A DNA stretch of 64,000 nt from Cohnella algarum (GCF_016937515.1 NZ_JAFHKM010000002.1:3157001-3221000); one strand, 5' to 3'. Shown: positions 45,894 through 56,364, counted from the stretch's first letter. Numbers and translations are program-made. Notes: generated by a model not told the origin, from the letters alone.

Positions 45894-46547
45894 ATGAAAC
45901 AAAACATACTTGTGGTACTGCCGCATCCGGACGACGAAGCCTTCGGACTGTCGGGAACGCTCGCGAGGCATGTGCGGGACGGGGATCATGTCACGTATGC
46001 CTGCCTGACGTTGGGCGAGATGGGCCGGAACATGGGCTTTCCCCCGTTCGCCAATCGGCTGACGCTGCCGGACATTCGGAAGGCGGAGCTGGAAGCTTCG
46101 TGCCGGGCGATCGGCATTCAGGATTTGAGGCTGCTCGGCTTTCACGATAAAACGATCGAATTCGAGGAACGGGAGCTGCTCGACGGCAGCATCGAAGGTT
46201 TGCTGAACGAGCTGCAGCCTTCGGTCGTCTATACGTTTTATCCGGGCTACAGCGTCCATCCCGACCATGACGCCTGCGGCGCCGCGGTCGTCCGCACCGT
46301 CGCAAAGCTGACGGAAGAGAAGCGGCCGGCCGTTCTCTGCATGGCCTTTTCCAAAAACCACGAGGAAGCGATCGGCAAACCCGACGTCCGCCACGACGTC
46401 AAAGACTTCGTGAAGCAAAAAATCGCCTCCGTCCGTGCGCACGCCTCGCAATTCCAGGTTCCCGAGCTGTCGGGAAGCGACGACAACGAAATCGAATTGC
46501 AAGAGCGGTTCGGGACGGAGCGTTTCTGGACGTACCGGTTCGGCTGA
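45894..46547 (+). CDS. bshB2: Bacillithiol biosynthesis deacetylase BshB2
   Basis: A 217-residue zinc-dependent LmbE/PIG-L-fold deacetylase. The metal site is formed by PHPDDE near the N-terminus and HPDHDACG at about residue 120. BshB enzymes deacetylate GlcNAc-malate to GlcN-malate, the second step of bacillithiol synthesis; BshB2 is the second of two paralogues in Bacilli. The assignment to BshB2 rather than a general LmbE protein rests on the adjacent yojF gene and the GRNMGFPPFANRLTLP segment. The ribosome site AGGAGA lies upstream of ATG 45894, and a terminator follows at 46565. Confidence 0.9.
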   Translation: MKQNILVVLPHPDDEAFGLSGTLARHVRDGDHVTYACLTLGEMGRNMGFPPFANRLTLPDIRKAELEASCRAIGIQDLRLLGFHDKTIEFEERELLDGSIEGLLNELQPSVVYTFYPGYSVHPDHDACGAAVVRTVAKLTEEKRPAVLCMAFSKNHEEAIGKPDVRHDVKDFVKQKIASVRAHASQFQVPELSGSDDNEIELQERFGTERFWTYRFG

Positions 46548-46564
46548 CGCTTCGCTTCTTTCCC

Positions 46565-46590
46565 ATCGCCGGCTTGCCGGCGATTTTTTT
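46565..46590 (+). terminator. Rho-independent terminator of yojF-bshB2
   Basis: ATCGCCGG (46565-46572) pairs with CCGGCGAT (46577-46584) around a four-base loop, followed by T residues. Confidence 0.88.
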
Positions 46591-46652
46591 CGGACTTTTC
46601 AGGAGGATAATGCCGAGTACGACAACGGAATACAAGCTAAGGCATATTCCCG

Positions 46653-46675
46653 AAGGCAGATTGCTGCCTTTTTTT
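46653..46675 (+). terminator. Second terminator-like hairpin before the NHL/SLH gene
   Basis: AAGGCAG (46653-46659) pairs with CTGCCTT (46664-46670), followed by T residues. Between the two hairpins a 22-codon frame (ATG 46610) begins just after AGGAGG but has no recognisable product. The hairpin may end a small RNA or back up the first terminator. Confidence 0.6.
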
Positions 46676-46774
46676 GGTGGGGGCACCGGTTGAGCCTTTC
46701 GCGGTTGCCTCTTTTTTTGTTGTTAAGCGTTTGTTAAGCGCGATAAGTTAAAATTTTCGACATGTTTGGGTCTA

Positions 46775-46828
46775 TGGATGTACCCCCTGTCCAAAAGGAA
46801 TAGGTTCTTCTGCCTAGTTCCGTATCCA
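46775..46828 (+). promoter_or_regulatory. Structured leader upstream of the NHL/SLH surface protein gene
   Basis: TGGAT (46775-46779) pairs with ATCCA (46824-46828) and encloses two mutually exclusive hairpins. One is CCT-TCC with GGA-AGG around AAAA (46785-46804). The other is GGAA-AGG with CCT-TTCC around TTCTTCTG (46797-46821). Alternative pairing inside a closing stem, 50-100 bp before a surface protein gene, suggests RNA-based regulation. No known riboswitch consensus was recognised. Confidence 0.35.
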
Positions 46829-49800
46829 AGCGAATTCGCAGTTAACTACACATCGAAGGCGAGGCAGAGACTGGAATGATCGTATTTGGAAAAAAAGGGA
46901 TGAAAACCATTGCCGCATTATTGGCTCTTGTGTTGGCCATCGGGATCTGGCCGCCGCTTCAGGGTGGCCGGGCATACGCCGATAGCAGCGCGGTGATCGT
47001 TACTTTGGCGGGAAGCGGCATAGGCCCGGACAGAGCGGCGGTGGATATCGGTCAAACGCCGATCGGAGTAGCCGTATTCGGTTCGTACGTTTATGTTGCG
47101 GACCGGACCAATCATGTCATCCGGCGAATCGACAAATCGACCGGAATCGAATCGGTGGTGGCCGGCATCGGATTCGCGGGCGTTACCGGCGACGGCGGGC
47201 CTGCCGCGTCTGCACGTTTGCAGAGCCCGTCTTCGCTTGCGGTCGACGCCGACGGCAATCTGTATGTCGCAGGCATGAACGACTACCGCGTTCGGAAGAT
47301 CGCGACCGACGGCACGATCACGACCGTGGCCGGAATCGGTCAATACGGTTATTCGGGCGACGACGGTCCGGCAACGGAGGCCAGAATATCCCCTCAGGGA
47401 ATTGCGATCGACGCCGAGGGCAATCTTTACATCGCGGATAGCGGCAACCATCGGGTGCGAAAAGTGGATGCCGTCACCGGTACGATCACGACCGTGGCGG
47501 GTACCGGAACGTCCGGCTTTTCGGGAGACAACGGACCGGCTACGACGGCCAGGTTGAATTCGCCGAACGGGGTGGCGTTCGATGACGCCGGCAATCTCTA
47601 TATCGCCGATATGAACAATAAAGTGGTTCGGAAAGTCACTCCGTCGGGAACGATTACGACAATTGCAGGTGTCGCCGGAACTTATGGGGACTCCGGGGAT
47701 AACGGACCGGCGACATCGGCGAAATTATCCAGTCCCGGCAAGCTGGTTTACAGCTCGGGCTATCTGTATATTTCGGACTATAACGCCAACAGGGTGCGCA
47801 AGGTGAATTTATCTACCGGCATTATTTCTACGGCAGCGGGAACGGGAGCTTACGGCTATTCGGGAGACAACGGACCCGCCGCGTCGGCTCAACTGAATTA
47901 CCCGCAAGGAATTGCGATAGACGGCAGCAACAATCTTTATATCGCGGATGGGAACAACAACCGGGTCCGGATGGTGAGCGATTCGGGGTTAATTTCGACA
48001 ATCGCAGGGAACGGCAGTGCGAGATTTGCCGCCGACGGTCCGGCCTCGCAGGCCGAATTGTACACGCCTTCGGCCATCGCATTCGATGGCGCCGGCAATC
48101 TTTATATTGCCGAAACCCAGAACAACCGGGTTCTCAAAGTCGATCCTTTCGGAAATATCGTAACGTTCGCGGGGACGGGAACGGCCGGCTTTGATGGCGA
48201 CGGGGGTTCGGCGGCTTCGGCGCAATTGAATTTTCCGTCGGACGTGACTGTCGACGGGGATGGAAATGTCTATATTGCGGATACCCAAAACCGGCGAATT
48301 CGCAAAGTGGACACTCTCGGAACCATTACAACCGTTGCGGGGAACGGGACCTTCGGATTTTCGGGGGACGAGGGAGCGGCCCTGGATGCCCAGCTATCCA
48401 GTCCGACCGGAATCGCCTTGGATGGAAACGATCTTTATATCGCGGATAACGGGAACCAGAGGGTCCGCAAGGTGAACGGCCAAGGAATCATTACGACCGT
48501 GGCGGGGGACGGTGGATACAACTCCATTTACACCGACGGGGCCGAGGCGACATCCGTGTCCGTCATGCCGAACAAAATCGCCGTTGACGACGGGAACCTT
48601 TATATCGTCGAAACGTTTTACGGACGTATACACAAAGTGGACGCCGACGGAAAAATAAGCAAATTTGCGGGGACCGGCGGCTCCGGCTATGCGGGGGACG
48701 GCGCATCGGCCAAGCAGGCACTCCTGAATTATCCGTACGGAATGGCTGTCGATTCCGACGGCAATGTCTACATCGCGGACGGAAACAACCACCGAATTCG
48801 GGTGGTCGATGCCGAGGGCATCATTCAGACGGTGGCGGGGACCGGAACAGCGGGTTATTCCGGGGACAACGGTCCTCCGGCAGCAGCCCAACTGAGTTAT
48901 CCGCAGGCGCTGGCGTTCGATCGCAACGGAAATCTTGCGATTGCGGATTACGGTAACTTCCTTATTCGACAAATCCGTTTGCCCCAGGCCGCTCTCGAGT
49001 TGTCAGGCATCGTCTGGGGGCCCGGAAGCGGGCTGGGCACGACGCAGGCGACGGCTGTGCCGACGATTCCGGTCGGAAATACATTAAAATACGTTGTCGG
49101 CGGCCCCGGCGATAAGACGCGCCCGATGGCCGGAGAGGATGCCGCTGCGCTTGGCTATCAGGATGAATTGATGGTAAACGACGATATTGCCGTCAGCGAG
49201 GGACAGCATATTTATGTCGTCGAGACGGATGCGGACGGGAACATCCAGGCATGGACGGACGTGACCGTAGAAGCCGAGAATATCGCTTCGGATGTGGACG
49301 CTCCCGCCTATGAGCCCGGTTATCCGAGGCTGGGGACGGTGACGGATACGTCTGCAACCGTAAAGGTAAAAACGGACGAGGCTGGCGTTGTGTATTATGT
49401 CGCAGTTCCGAAAGGCTCGCAGGCTCCGAGCGCCGAGCAAGTCAGAGCGGGAAGCGACGCGGAAGGCAATACCGTCGACTCGAACCGGAAAGGAACCGCC
49501 CCGATGGCAGCGGGAGAGGAAGTCGCGGTCAAGATCGCCGGTCTGTTAGCCGGTACCGACTACGACGTTATGTGACGGCCGAAGACGCGGTCGCAACGCC
49601 GAATCTTCAATCGCCTCCGGTAAAGCTGGAGCTGACGACGAGGTCCGCCGTCCATTGGATCGGAAGCGGCACCGAAACCGATCCGTATCAAATTTCGACG
49701 GCCGAAGAGCTCGCGGGCATCGGTTCCGCGAACGCGGACAAGCATTTTATTCTGATGAACGATATCGACCTATCGGGTTATTTGGCGGTCGGCGGTCCCG

Positions 49801-50840
49801 GTTACAACGACGGGGCGTACTGGTTGCCGCTCGGTTCCGTCGCTTCTTTCAACGGCAACGGACATACGATATCCAACCTGAAAATCGTTTCGGACGAGGA
49901 GCATGTCGGACTGTTCGGCCGGTTTTTCGGTACGATCTATCATTTGACTCTTGCCGACGCAGATATAACGGCAACAAACGTCAACAGCGGGAATAACAAC
50001 GCAGGGGGCCTTGTCGGCTGGCTTCAACGCGGAACGATTATGGACAGCGGCGTCTCGGGAACGCTGAGGGCCAGCCAGCCGAACGCAAGGTTGGGGGGCC
50101 TTGTCGGGTATACGAACGGAGACGTGCTTCGCAGCAGCGCATCCGCCGAACTTAGCGGCCCGAGCATGAAAGGCGGCCTCGCCGGATATAACGCCGGATT
50201 CATCGGCGACAGCTTCGCTTCGGGGACGATTCTCGGCAATAACGGAGGAGGGCTTGCCTATATCAGCTATTCGGACCAACCCTCGACCGTCGCCATTTCG
50301 AACAGTTATTCGACCGTAAGCATGAGCGGCAGCAACGTCGGCGGGCTTGTCGCCTTCGCGTCAAATTCGTTGGCGTCCGACTCGTACTGGGACACGGAAG
50401 CAAGCGGCATTTCGGTCAGCGGCGGCGGAGGCACCGGCTTATCCACCCAAGATATGCTTGACCCTGGCACCTACTCGTTCTGGAGTTCCGATATTTGGGA
50501 GCTTATCGCGGGTTCGTATCCTGCCTTCAAGGCAAAAGGGCGCGTACAAGAGGTTGTTCTGGAAAATGCGGAGCTCGTAGCCGGAGCCGGCGCGGGGACG
50601 GAAGTCGGAACGCTTTCGGTATCGGCAGGAGATCCGGCTGCCCCGATCGTTTATAGTCTCGTCGGCGGGATCGGCGGAGAGGATAACGCAAAGTTCGAGA
50701 TCGACGGCGCGACGCTGAAGACGAAAACGGCGATCGGCGAGGAAGCGTCCGTATATTCCATTCGCGTCATGGCGCTGGACGCCAATCACTACGCGTACTT
50801 CAAAAATCTGATGATTTCCGCTACGCCGGCTCCGGCGCCG

Positions 50841-51449
50841 GAGCTGACGGGCTTCGGGTGGGACCCGGGCAGCGAGGCGGGTACGACGCAAGCGATCGCA
50901 CTGCCGACGGCAGGCGCCGGCCATACGCTGAAGTACGTCGTCGGCGCGGCGGGAGCGTACGAGCGTCCGGCCGTCGGCGCGGATGCAGCCGCTATCGGCT
51001 ACGTCGCCGACTTGAGCTTGAACGCCGACATTCCGGTAACGAGCGGTCAACATATATTCGTGGTCGAGGTGGATGCAGACGGAAACATTGTCGGCTGGGC
51101 GGATATCGCCGTTGCGGATGACCGCATTGCGCAGCCTCCGCAGCCGGCGCCGGAGCTGACGGGCTTTGGATGGAGCCCGGGCAGCGAGGCGGGTACGACG
51201 CAAGCGATCGCACTGCCGACGGCAGGCGCCGGCCATACGCTGAAGTATGTCGTCGGCGCGGCGGGAACCTATGCGCAGCCGGCCGTCGGCGCGGATGCCG
51301 CCGCTCTCGGCTACGTCGCCGACTTGAGCTTGAACGCCGACATTCCGATAACGAGCGGTCAACATATATTCGTGGTCGAGGCGGATGCGGACGGAAACAT
51401 TGTCGGCTGGGCGGATATCGCCGTTGCGGATGACCGCATTGCGCAGCCG
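50841..51449 (+). repeat. Two near-identical 312-bp direct repeats in the SLH gene
   Basis: The modules starting at 50841 and 51153 are almost identical in DNA over their length. A third, more diverged copy begins at 51900 beyond the DPGT tract, and a fourth is around 48996. They encode the ELTGFGW...IAVADDRIAQ module. Confidence 0.88.
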
Positions 51450-51881
51450 GACCCGGGAACTGACCCGGGCACCGATCCGGGAACGGATCCGGGAACGGAT
51501 CCGGGAACTGACCCGGGCACTGACCCGGGCACCGATCCGGGAACGGATCCGGGAACGGATCCGGGCACCGATCCGGGAACGGATCCAGGCACCGATCCGG
51601 GAACGGATCCGGGCACCGACCCGGGAACGGATCCGGGCACCGACCCGGGAACGGATCCGGGCACCGACCCGGGAACGGATCCGGGCACCGACCCGGGAAC
51701 GGATCCGGGAACGGATCCGGGAACGGATCCGGGAACGGATCCGGGCACTGACCCGGGCACCGATCCGGGCACCGACCCGGGCACTGACCCGGGCACCGAT
51801 CCGGGCACTGACCCGGGCACCGACCCGGGCACTGACCCGGGCACCGACCCGGGAACGGATCCGGGAACTGACCCGGGCACC
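51450..51881 (+). repeat. 12-bp tandem repeat encoding (Asp-Pro-Gly-Thr)36
   Basis: 432 bp of the unit GAYCCGGGMACB, 36 copies, with synonymous variation (GAT/GAC, GGA/GGC, ACG/ACT/ACC). The variants are arranged in higher-order patterns, for example alternating GGAACG and GGCACC pairs, which indicates repeat-unit duplication. It encodes an acidic, extended Pro-rich linker between surface modules. The tract is open in other frames on both strands, which is a by-product of its composition. Confidence 0.95.
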
Positions 51882-53555
51882 GACCCGCAACCGGTGCCCG
51901 AGCTGACCGGCTTCGGATGGAGACCGGGCAGCATGGCGGGCACGACGCAAGCGGCGGTTTTGCCGGCGGCAGCTTCGGATCATGCGCTGAAATATATCGT
52001 CGGCGAAGCAGGGGCGCATTCGCGGCCGACATTCGGAGCGGATGCAGCCGCTCTCGGCAATGCAGCCGACTTGGTCTTGAACGCCGACATTCCGGTAGCG
52101 AGCGGTCAGCACATTTACGTGGTCGAAGTAAGCAGCGACGGCAAAATCATCGGCTGGGCGGATATTGCCGTGGCCGACAGCGACATTGGACAATCGAATC
52201 CGATTCCCGTCCCGGTTCCGCAACCTTCGGCCGGAAACACCGGCGGCTCCGGAGCCGAGGAGCCGCCGGACAACAACGGAATCGTCATCTTCGTTAACGG
52301 CACGGAGAAGATCGATGCGGCAACGGCAAAAATGACGACGGAAGAAAACAAGAAGATAACCGTTGTCACGCTGGACGAACAGAAGCTGAACGAGCAGCTT
52401 GACAAAGAAGGCGAAGGTTATGTCGTCCAAATTCCGGTAAGCAACGGATCCGACTCGGTTGTCGGAGAGCTGAACGCCCGGTTGGTCAAGAACATGGAAG
52501 CCCGGAACGCCGTGCTTGAAATCAAAACGGAAACCGCGGGATACTTGTTGCCGGCCAGCCAAGTAAACGTCGACGATCTCGTCTCCCGAATCGGGTCCGA
52601 TCCGGCGCTGGAAGAGATTCGGATTCGCATCGAGATCTCGAATGTGCCGAGCGATCAAGCCGTTTTCATAACGGATGGAGAAAACGCGCAAATCGTTGCG
52701 CCGGTCGTCGATTTTAAAATTACGGCCGTTTACGGCGGCAATGAATACGACGTCCATCAATTTAACGGCTATGTCGAGAGAATGATCGCGATTCCGGGCG
52801 ATGTCGATCCGGATCGAATAACGACCGGGGTCGTATTCCGGGCTGACGGAACTTTCGCCCATGTACCGACGCGGGTCGTGCAGATCGACGGCAAGTATTT
52901 TGCGGTCATCAATAGCCTGACCAATAGCATGTATACGGTGATCTGGAACCCGCTCGAATTCGCGGACGTTTCCGGCCATTGGGCCCGGGACGCGGCAAAC
53001 GATTTGGGATCGCGCCTTGTCGTCGAGGGTTCCGAAGACGGCGGTTTCCATCCCGGAAACGATATTACGCGCGCCGAATTCGCGGCGATACTCGTTCGCG
53101 CTCTTGGATTGAGCGATGCCGTTGAACGTGTTCCCTTTACGGACGTGGGAGATTCCCGGTGGTACGCTTCTGCCGTTCAAACGGCTTACGCTTACGGCTT
53201 GATCGACGGCTTCGAGGATGGCACTTTCCGTCCGACGGACAAAATAACGAGGGAGCAGGCGACGGCGATCTTGGCTAAAGCGATGAAGCTCGCCGGCTTG
53301 CAAACGCCGGATCCGTCCGCGGCGCCGGGAATTTCGTTGCAGGCGTTCGCCGACGCCGCGGCAGTGGCGGACTGGGCGCAGGAAGGCATGGCGATGAGCG
53401 TCGCATCCGGGATTGTAACCGGTCAGAGCGGCATGCGGTTGGCGCCAAAAGCCAATATGACCCGAGCGGAAGTCGCCGTCATGATTCAACGTTTGCTTAA
53501 ACAGGCCGATTTGATTTAAAAATAAGATAATCAGAGCATCAATTAACGTACACTC

Positions 53556-53583
53556 GAAGGCAGCCCTCTGCCTTCTTTTTTTT
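53556..53583 (+). terminator. Rho-independent terminator of the NHL/SLH gene
   Basis: GAAGGCAG (53556-53563) pairs with CTGCCTTC (53568-53575) around CCCT and is followed by eight T. It resembles the hairpin at 46653 on the other side of the same gene. Confidence 0.92.
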
Positions 53584-53774
53584 GTTGCGAACAAAGGCTC
53601 GGAGCTAACGTTCCCCTGCGAAAATTGTCAACCGATCGGCGAATGTAACGTTTAATCCCGACATCGGTTTCGAGCCTTCCCCCGCGAGGACGGCGTTCTT
53701 GCGAGAACAAGAAAGCGCAAACATTATTTTCCCCGACGTCTTGACGCTTAAAGCTCCGGCATGTTATTCTTCGG

Positions 53775-53819
53775 TTAAAGGTTTAATCAATCGTTGTAGA
53801 TACTGATTAAACGTTTAAT
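53775..53819. promoter_or_regulatory. Twin LacI-type operators upstream of the alpha-glucan operon
   Basis: ATTAAACGTTTAAT at 53806-53819 is a perfect 14-bp palindrome with the central CG typical of LacI/GalR sites. TTAAAGGTTTAA at 53775-53786 has the same arms around GG. The centres are 32 bp apart, about three helical turns, on the same DNA face. They lie just upstream of the lacI-type gene, whose product likely binds both. Confidence 0.75.
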
Positions 53820-53839
53820 GTATTGCAATGGAGAGCCTG

Positions 53840-54880
53840 ATGAAACAAGAAATCAATCTGATCGACGTAGCCAAGGAAGCGAACGTTTCCATTGCGACCG
53901 TGTCCAACGTAGTGAACGGCAAGGGACGCGTCTCGGCCCAGACCGTCAAGCGGGTGCGGCAAATTATCGACCGGCTCGGCTACACGCCCAATCTGCTCGC
54001 CCGCAATCTGAAAACGAACCAGTCCCGCCTGATCGGCCTCGTCATTCCGACCGTAAAGCCGGGGCGGCTGCAGGACAATCCGTTTTACTGGGATTTGCTC
54101 GCCGGCATCGAAGAAGGGGCGCGGGACCGCGATTTTCATATCATCCTCGCGGGCATCGACGAAGCGGGCGAATCGTTTTCGTTCGTCAAGGAGCGCAAGC
54201 TCGACGGCCTCATCGTCATCGGCGTCGGCGAGTCGTCGGAGGCGATCGGCAAATTGCTCGAAACCGGCGTTCCTTGCGTGTTCGTGGACGGCTATCTGCG
54301 CGATCCGAAGCGGTTCCAGGTCATTCTGGACGACCGGCTCGGCGGGCTGCTGGCGACGCAGCATCTGCTGGAGCTCGGGCATACGCGCATCGCGGTGCTG
54401 ATCGGCGACGTCGTCCTGGAGCAGATCCACCGGTACGGCGTGCTGCAGGAACGGTGGCTCGGCTACCGGATGGCGCTTGAGGAGGCCGGCCTTCCGTACG
54501 ATCCCGAGCTGATGATCCGGTTCCCCACGTCGTTGGAGGGCGGGTACCGGACGGCGGAGTGGCTCGCCGGCGCGAAGGACGTCACGGCGATTTTTTCGTT
54601 TTCCGACATCAGCGCGATGGGACTGCTCAAAGGGCTGCGGGAGCTCGGCCGCAGCGTGCCGGAGGACCTGTCCGTCATCGGCTTCGACGATTTGTTTATG
54701 TCGGGGTATACGTCGCCTTCGCTGACGACGATTTCGCAAAATATCGCGCAAAAAGGGCTGGCGGCGATCCGGCTGCTGACCGATCAAATCGAGGGCGAGC
54801 CCGTCCTGTCCCGAAAGGTGGTGTTGCCGGTCGAACTGAAAGTCCGCGAAACGACGGGAAAACCGCCGCAGCCTTCCTGA
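53840..54880 (+). CDS. LacI-family transcriptional regulator of the alpha-glucan operon
   Basis: A 346-residue repressor. The N-terminal HTH and hinge read LIDVAKEANVSIATVSNVVN, then RVRQIIDRLGYTPNLLARNL. The periplasmic-binding-protein-like sugar domain follows (LIGLVIPTVKPGRL ... DLSVIGFDDLFMSGYTSPSL). The start is ATG 53840, six bases after GGAG; an ATG at 53828 is also in frame. The gene is the first of a run ending beyond the window, with malE-type, malF-type, malG-type, GH31 and repeat-protein genes in the same direction and no terminator between. The effector is probably a malto- or isomalto-oligosaccharide, inferred from the operon. Confidence 0.92.
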   Translation: MKQEINLIDVAKEANVSIATVSNVVNGKGRVSAQTVKRVRQIIDRLGYTPNLLARNLKTNQSRLIGLVIPTVKPGRLQDNPFYWDLLAGIEEGARDRDFHIILAGIDEAGESFSFVKERKLDGLIVIGVGESSEAIGKLLETGVPCVFVDGYLRDPKRFQVILDDRLGGLLATQHLLELGHTRIAVLIGDVVLEQIHRYGVLQERWLGYRMALEEAGLPYDPELMIRFPTSLEGGYRTAEWLAGAKDVTAIFSFSDISAMGLLKGLRELGRSVPEDLSVIGFDDLFMSGYTSPSLTTISQNIAQKGLAAIRLLTDQIEGEPVLSRKVVLPVELKVRETTGKPPQPS

Positions 54881-54945
54881 GGCGGCAAGCCCGGCCAAGC
54901 ACGACCCATTTTACGCTGACGAAAAGAAACGGGGAGGAAAACAGA

Positions 54946-56259
54946 GTGTCGAACAAAAAGATCTTATCCATGATCCTGAGCGTGTCCCTTTTTGCGCTCG
55001 TGCTGTCCGCATGCGGCGGCGGCCCGAATCGCGACGGAAACGCGAGCCCTTCCGCCGGTTCGTCCGCTCCCGCGAGCGCCGCCGCAAGCGCTTCCGGCGA
55101 AGCGGAGGCCGACAAGCCGTCCGAGCTGACCGTATGGGCGGACGTCGACGAAGCGAAGCTCGCCACGCTCGAATCCATTACGAAGAAATATACGGAAGCG
55201 ACGGGAATCGCGGTCAAGCTGACCCCGATCGCGATGAACGACCAGCCGCAGGCGCTGTCGCTCGACGGCCCGGCCGGAAAAGGCCCGGACCTGTTCTACC
55301 AGCCGGGCATCGGCGAGCTCGTCGTCAAAGGGCTCGTGCAGCCGATGAATGTAAGCGATGACATCCGCGCCGAATATACGCCGGAATCGCTCGAGGCGCT
55401 TAGCCAGGACGGCCAGCTGTACGGCTTGCCCGCCGTCGTCGAGTCGCTCGCCCTGCTTTACAACAAGGAGCTGACGCCGGAGCCGCCGAAGACGATCGCC
55501 GAGCTGGAGAAGCTGATGGCGGAGCGCACGGACAAATCCAAGGACGAGTACGGCTTCCTGTACAACGCGACGGACTTCTATTTCTCCTGGGCGTTCATGG
55601 GCGGCAGCGGCGGTTACATTTTTAAGGAAAACAACGGTTCCTTCGACATCAAGGACATCGGCTTCAACAAGGAAGGCTCGGTCAAGGGCTTGAAGCTGAT
55701 CCAGAGCTGGTTCGAAAAAGGCTACTTGCCCAAAGGCGTCAACGGCGACATCGTCGGCGGCCTGTTCAACCAAGGCAAGGTGGCGGCCGTCATCAACGGT
55801 CCCTGGGCGATTACCGATCATAGAGATCAGCTTGGCGACAAGCTCGCGGTAGCGCCGCTTCCGCAGCTCGAAGACGGCGGCTATCCGACGACGTTCATCG
55901 GCGTGAAGGGCTGGATGCTGTCCGCCTTCTCCAAAAATCCGGAATGGGCGACCGATCTCGCCGCCTTCATCACGAACGCCGAAAACTCGCTCCAATGGTT
56001 CAAGGAAACCGGCGAAACGCCGCCGAACCTGAAAACGCTGAACGATCCCGCCCTCACCGACGATCCGCTCGTCTCGGGCTTCTCGGAGCAAATCCAGCAC
56101 GGCATGCCGTTCCCGAACGTGCCCGAGCTGTCCCACGTATGGGAGCCGATGGCGAACGCGCTCAAGTTCGCTTCCGAAGGCCAGGACGTGCAGGCGATTC
56201 TCGACGAGGCGGTCAAGCAAATCGAGGAACGAATCGAAATGGCGGGCGCCGGAGCCTGA
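54946..56259 (+). CDS. Maltodextrin-type ABC transporter substrate-binding lipoprotein
   Basis: A 437-residue MalE-like lipoprotein. A signal with lipobox LFALVLSAC is followed by a Ser/Ala/Gly-rich linker (about residues 25-55) and the cluster 1 sugar-binding fold: LTVWADVDEAKLATLESITK, GKGPDLFYQPGIGELVVKG, then AAVINGPWAITDHRDQLGDK and NPEWATDLAAFIT. The start is GTG 54946, eight bases after GGAGG. It binds linear or cyclic alpha-glucans outside the membrane and passes them to the MalF/MalG pair. Two hairpins without T-runs separate it from the next gene. Confidence 0.92.
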   Translation: MSNKKILSMILSVSLFALVLSACGGGPNRDGNASPSAGSSAPASAAASASGEAEADKPSELTVWADVDEAKLATLESITKKYTEATGIAVKLTPIAMNDQPQALSLDGPAGKGPDLFYQPGIGELVVKGLVQPMNVSDDIRAEYTPESLEALSQDGQLYGLPAVVESLALLYNKELTPEPPKTIAELEKLMAERTDKSKDEYGFLYNATDFYFSWAFMGGSGGYIFKENNGSFDIKDIGFNKEGSVKGLKLIQSWFEKGYLPKGVNGDIVGGLFNQGKVAAVINGPWAITDHRDQLGDKLAVAPLPQLEDGGYPTTFIGVKGWMLSAFSKNPEWATDLAAFITNAENSLQWFKETGETPPNLKTLNDPALTDDPLVSGFSEQIQHGMPFPNVPELSHVWEPMANALKFASEGQDVQAILDEAVKQIEERIEMAGAGA

Positions 56260-56276
56260 TAAAGAGAATAAAAAAC

Positions 56277-56339
56277 GGCCGCCCAAGCGGCGGCCCGACG
56301 CGAAAAACCGGCACGGAAAGGGGCTCATCCTTTCCGTGC
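56277..56339 (+). promoter_or_regulatory. Two intercistronic hairpins between malE-like and malF-like genes
   Basis: Stem 1: GGCCGCC (56277-56283) with GGCGGCC (56289-56295). Stem 2: an 11-bp stem (56311-56321 with 56329-56339). Neither is followed by T residues. The second ends 25 bp before the malF-like start. They probably protect the binding-protein message or reduce read-through, raising binding protein over permease. Confidence 0.6.
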
Positions 56340-56364
56340 TCCCTATGGAAAACAGGGAGGAACT

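Larger units (their letters stand above)
46876..53519 (+). pseudogene. Giant SLH surface protein with NHL propeller, GLUG repeats and (DPGT)36 linker, frameshifted
   Basis: Frames 46876-49575 and 49572-53519 encode one protein of about 2,214 residues. Order: signal peptide (about 1-35); a long NHL beta-propeller array (about 37-700), each unit of the type GIAIDAEGNLYIADSGNHRV with VAGTGTxGYSGDNGPA; a first ELSGIVWGPGSG module; and an FN3-like domain ending GLLAGTDYDV. There the frame breaks, and adding one T at 49569-49570 gives DYDVYVTAEDAVATPNLQSP. A GLUG/beta-helix region follows (FNGNGHTISNLKIVSDEEHV ... GGLVGYTNG), a cadherin-like stretch, two ELTGFGWxPGSEAGTTQA modules, 36 DPGT repeats, and a third module. 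A beta domain and three SLH domains (ADVSGHWARDAANDLGSR) end it. It would be anchored to the wall and reach far from the cell. As written only the NHL half, without anchor, would be made. Confidence 0.88.

Noticed and set aside
46610..46690. 22-codon leader peptide gene before the NHL/SLH gene
   Set aside because: A start codon follows AGGAGG at very short spacing, but the frame runs through a terminator hairpin and has no recognisable product.
49565..49580. Programmed ribosomal frameshift in the NHL/SLH gene
   Set aside because: No slippery heptamer with a downstream structure is evident, and the same one-base loss occurs in four other unrelated genes, so a common sequence error or mutation is simpler.
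51359..51943. Minus-strand frame encoding a VPGS-repeat protein
   Set aside because: The 12-bp repeat is open in several frames because of its composition. The plus-strand DPGT frame is continuous with flanking domains and SLH anchors.
50439..53594. Long minus-strand open frame across the SLH gene
   Set aside because: Antisense shadow. Its protein is low-complexity Arg-rich sequence created by the DPGT repeat read backwards.
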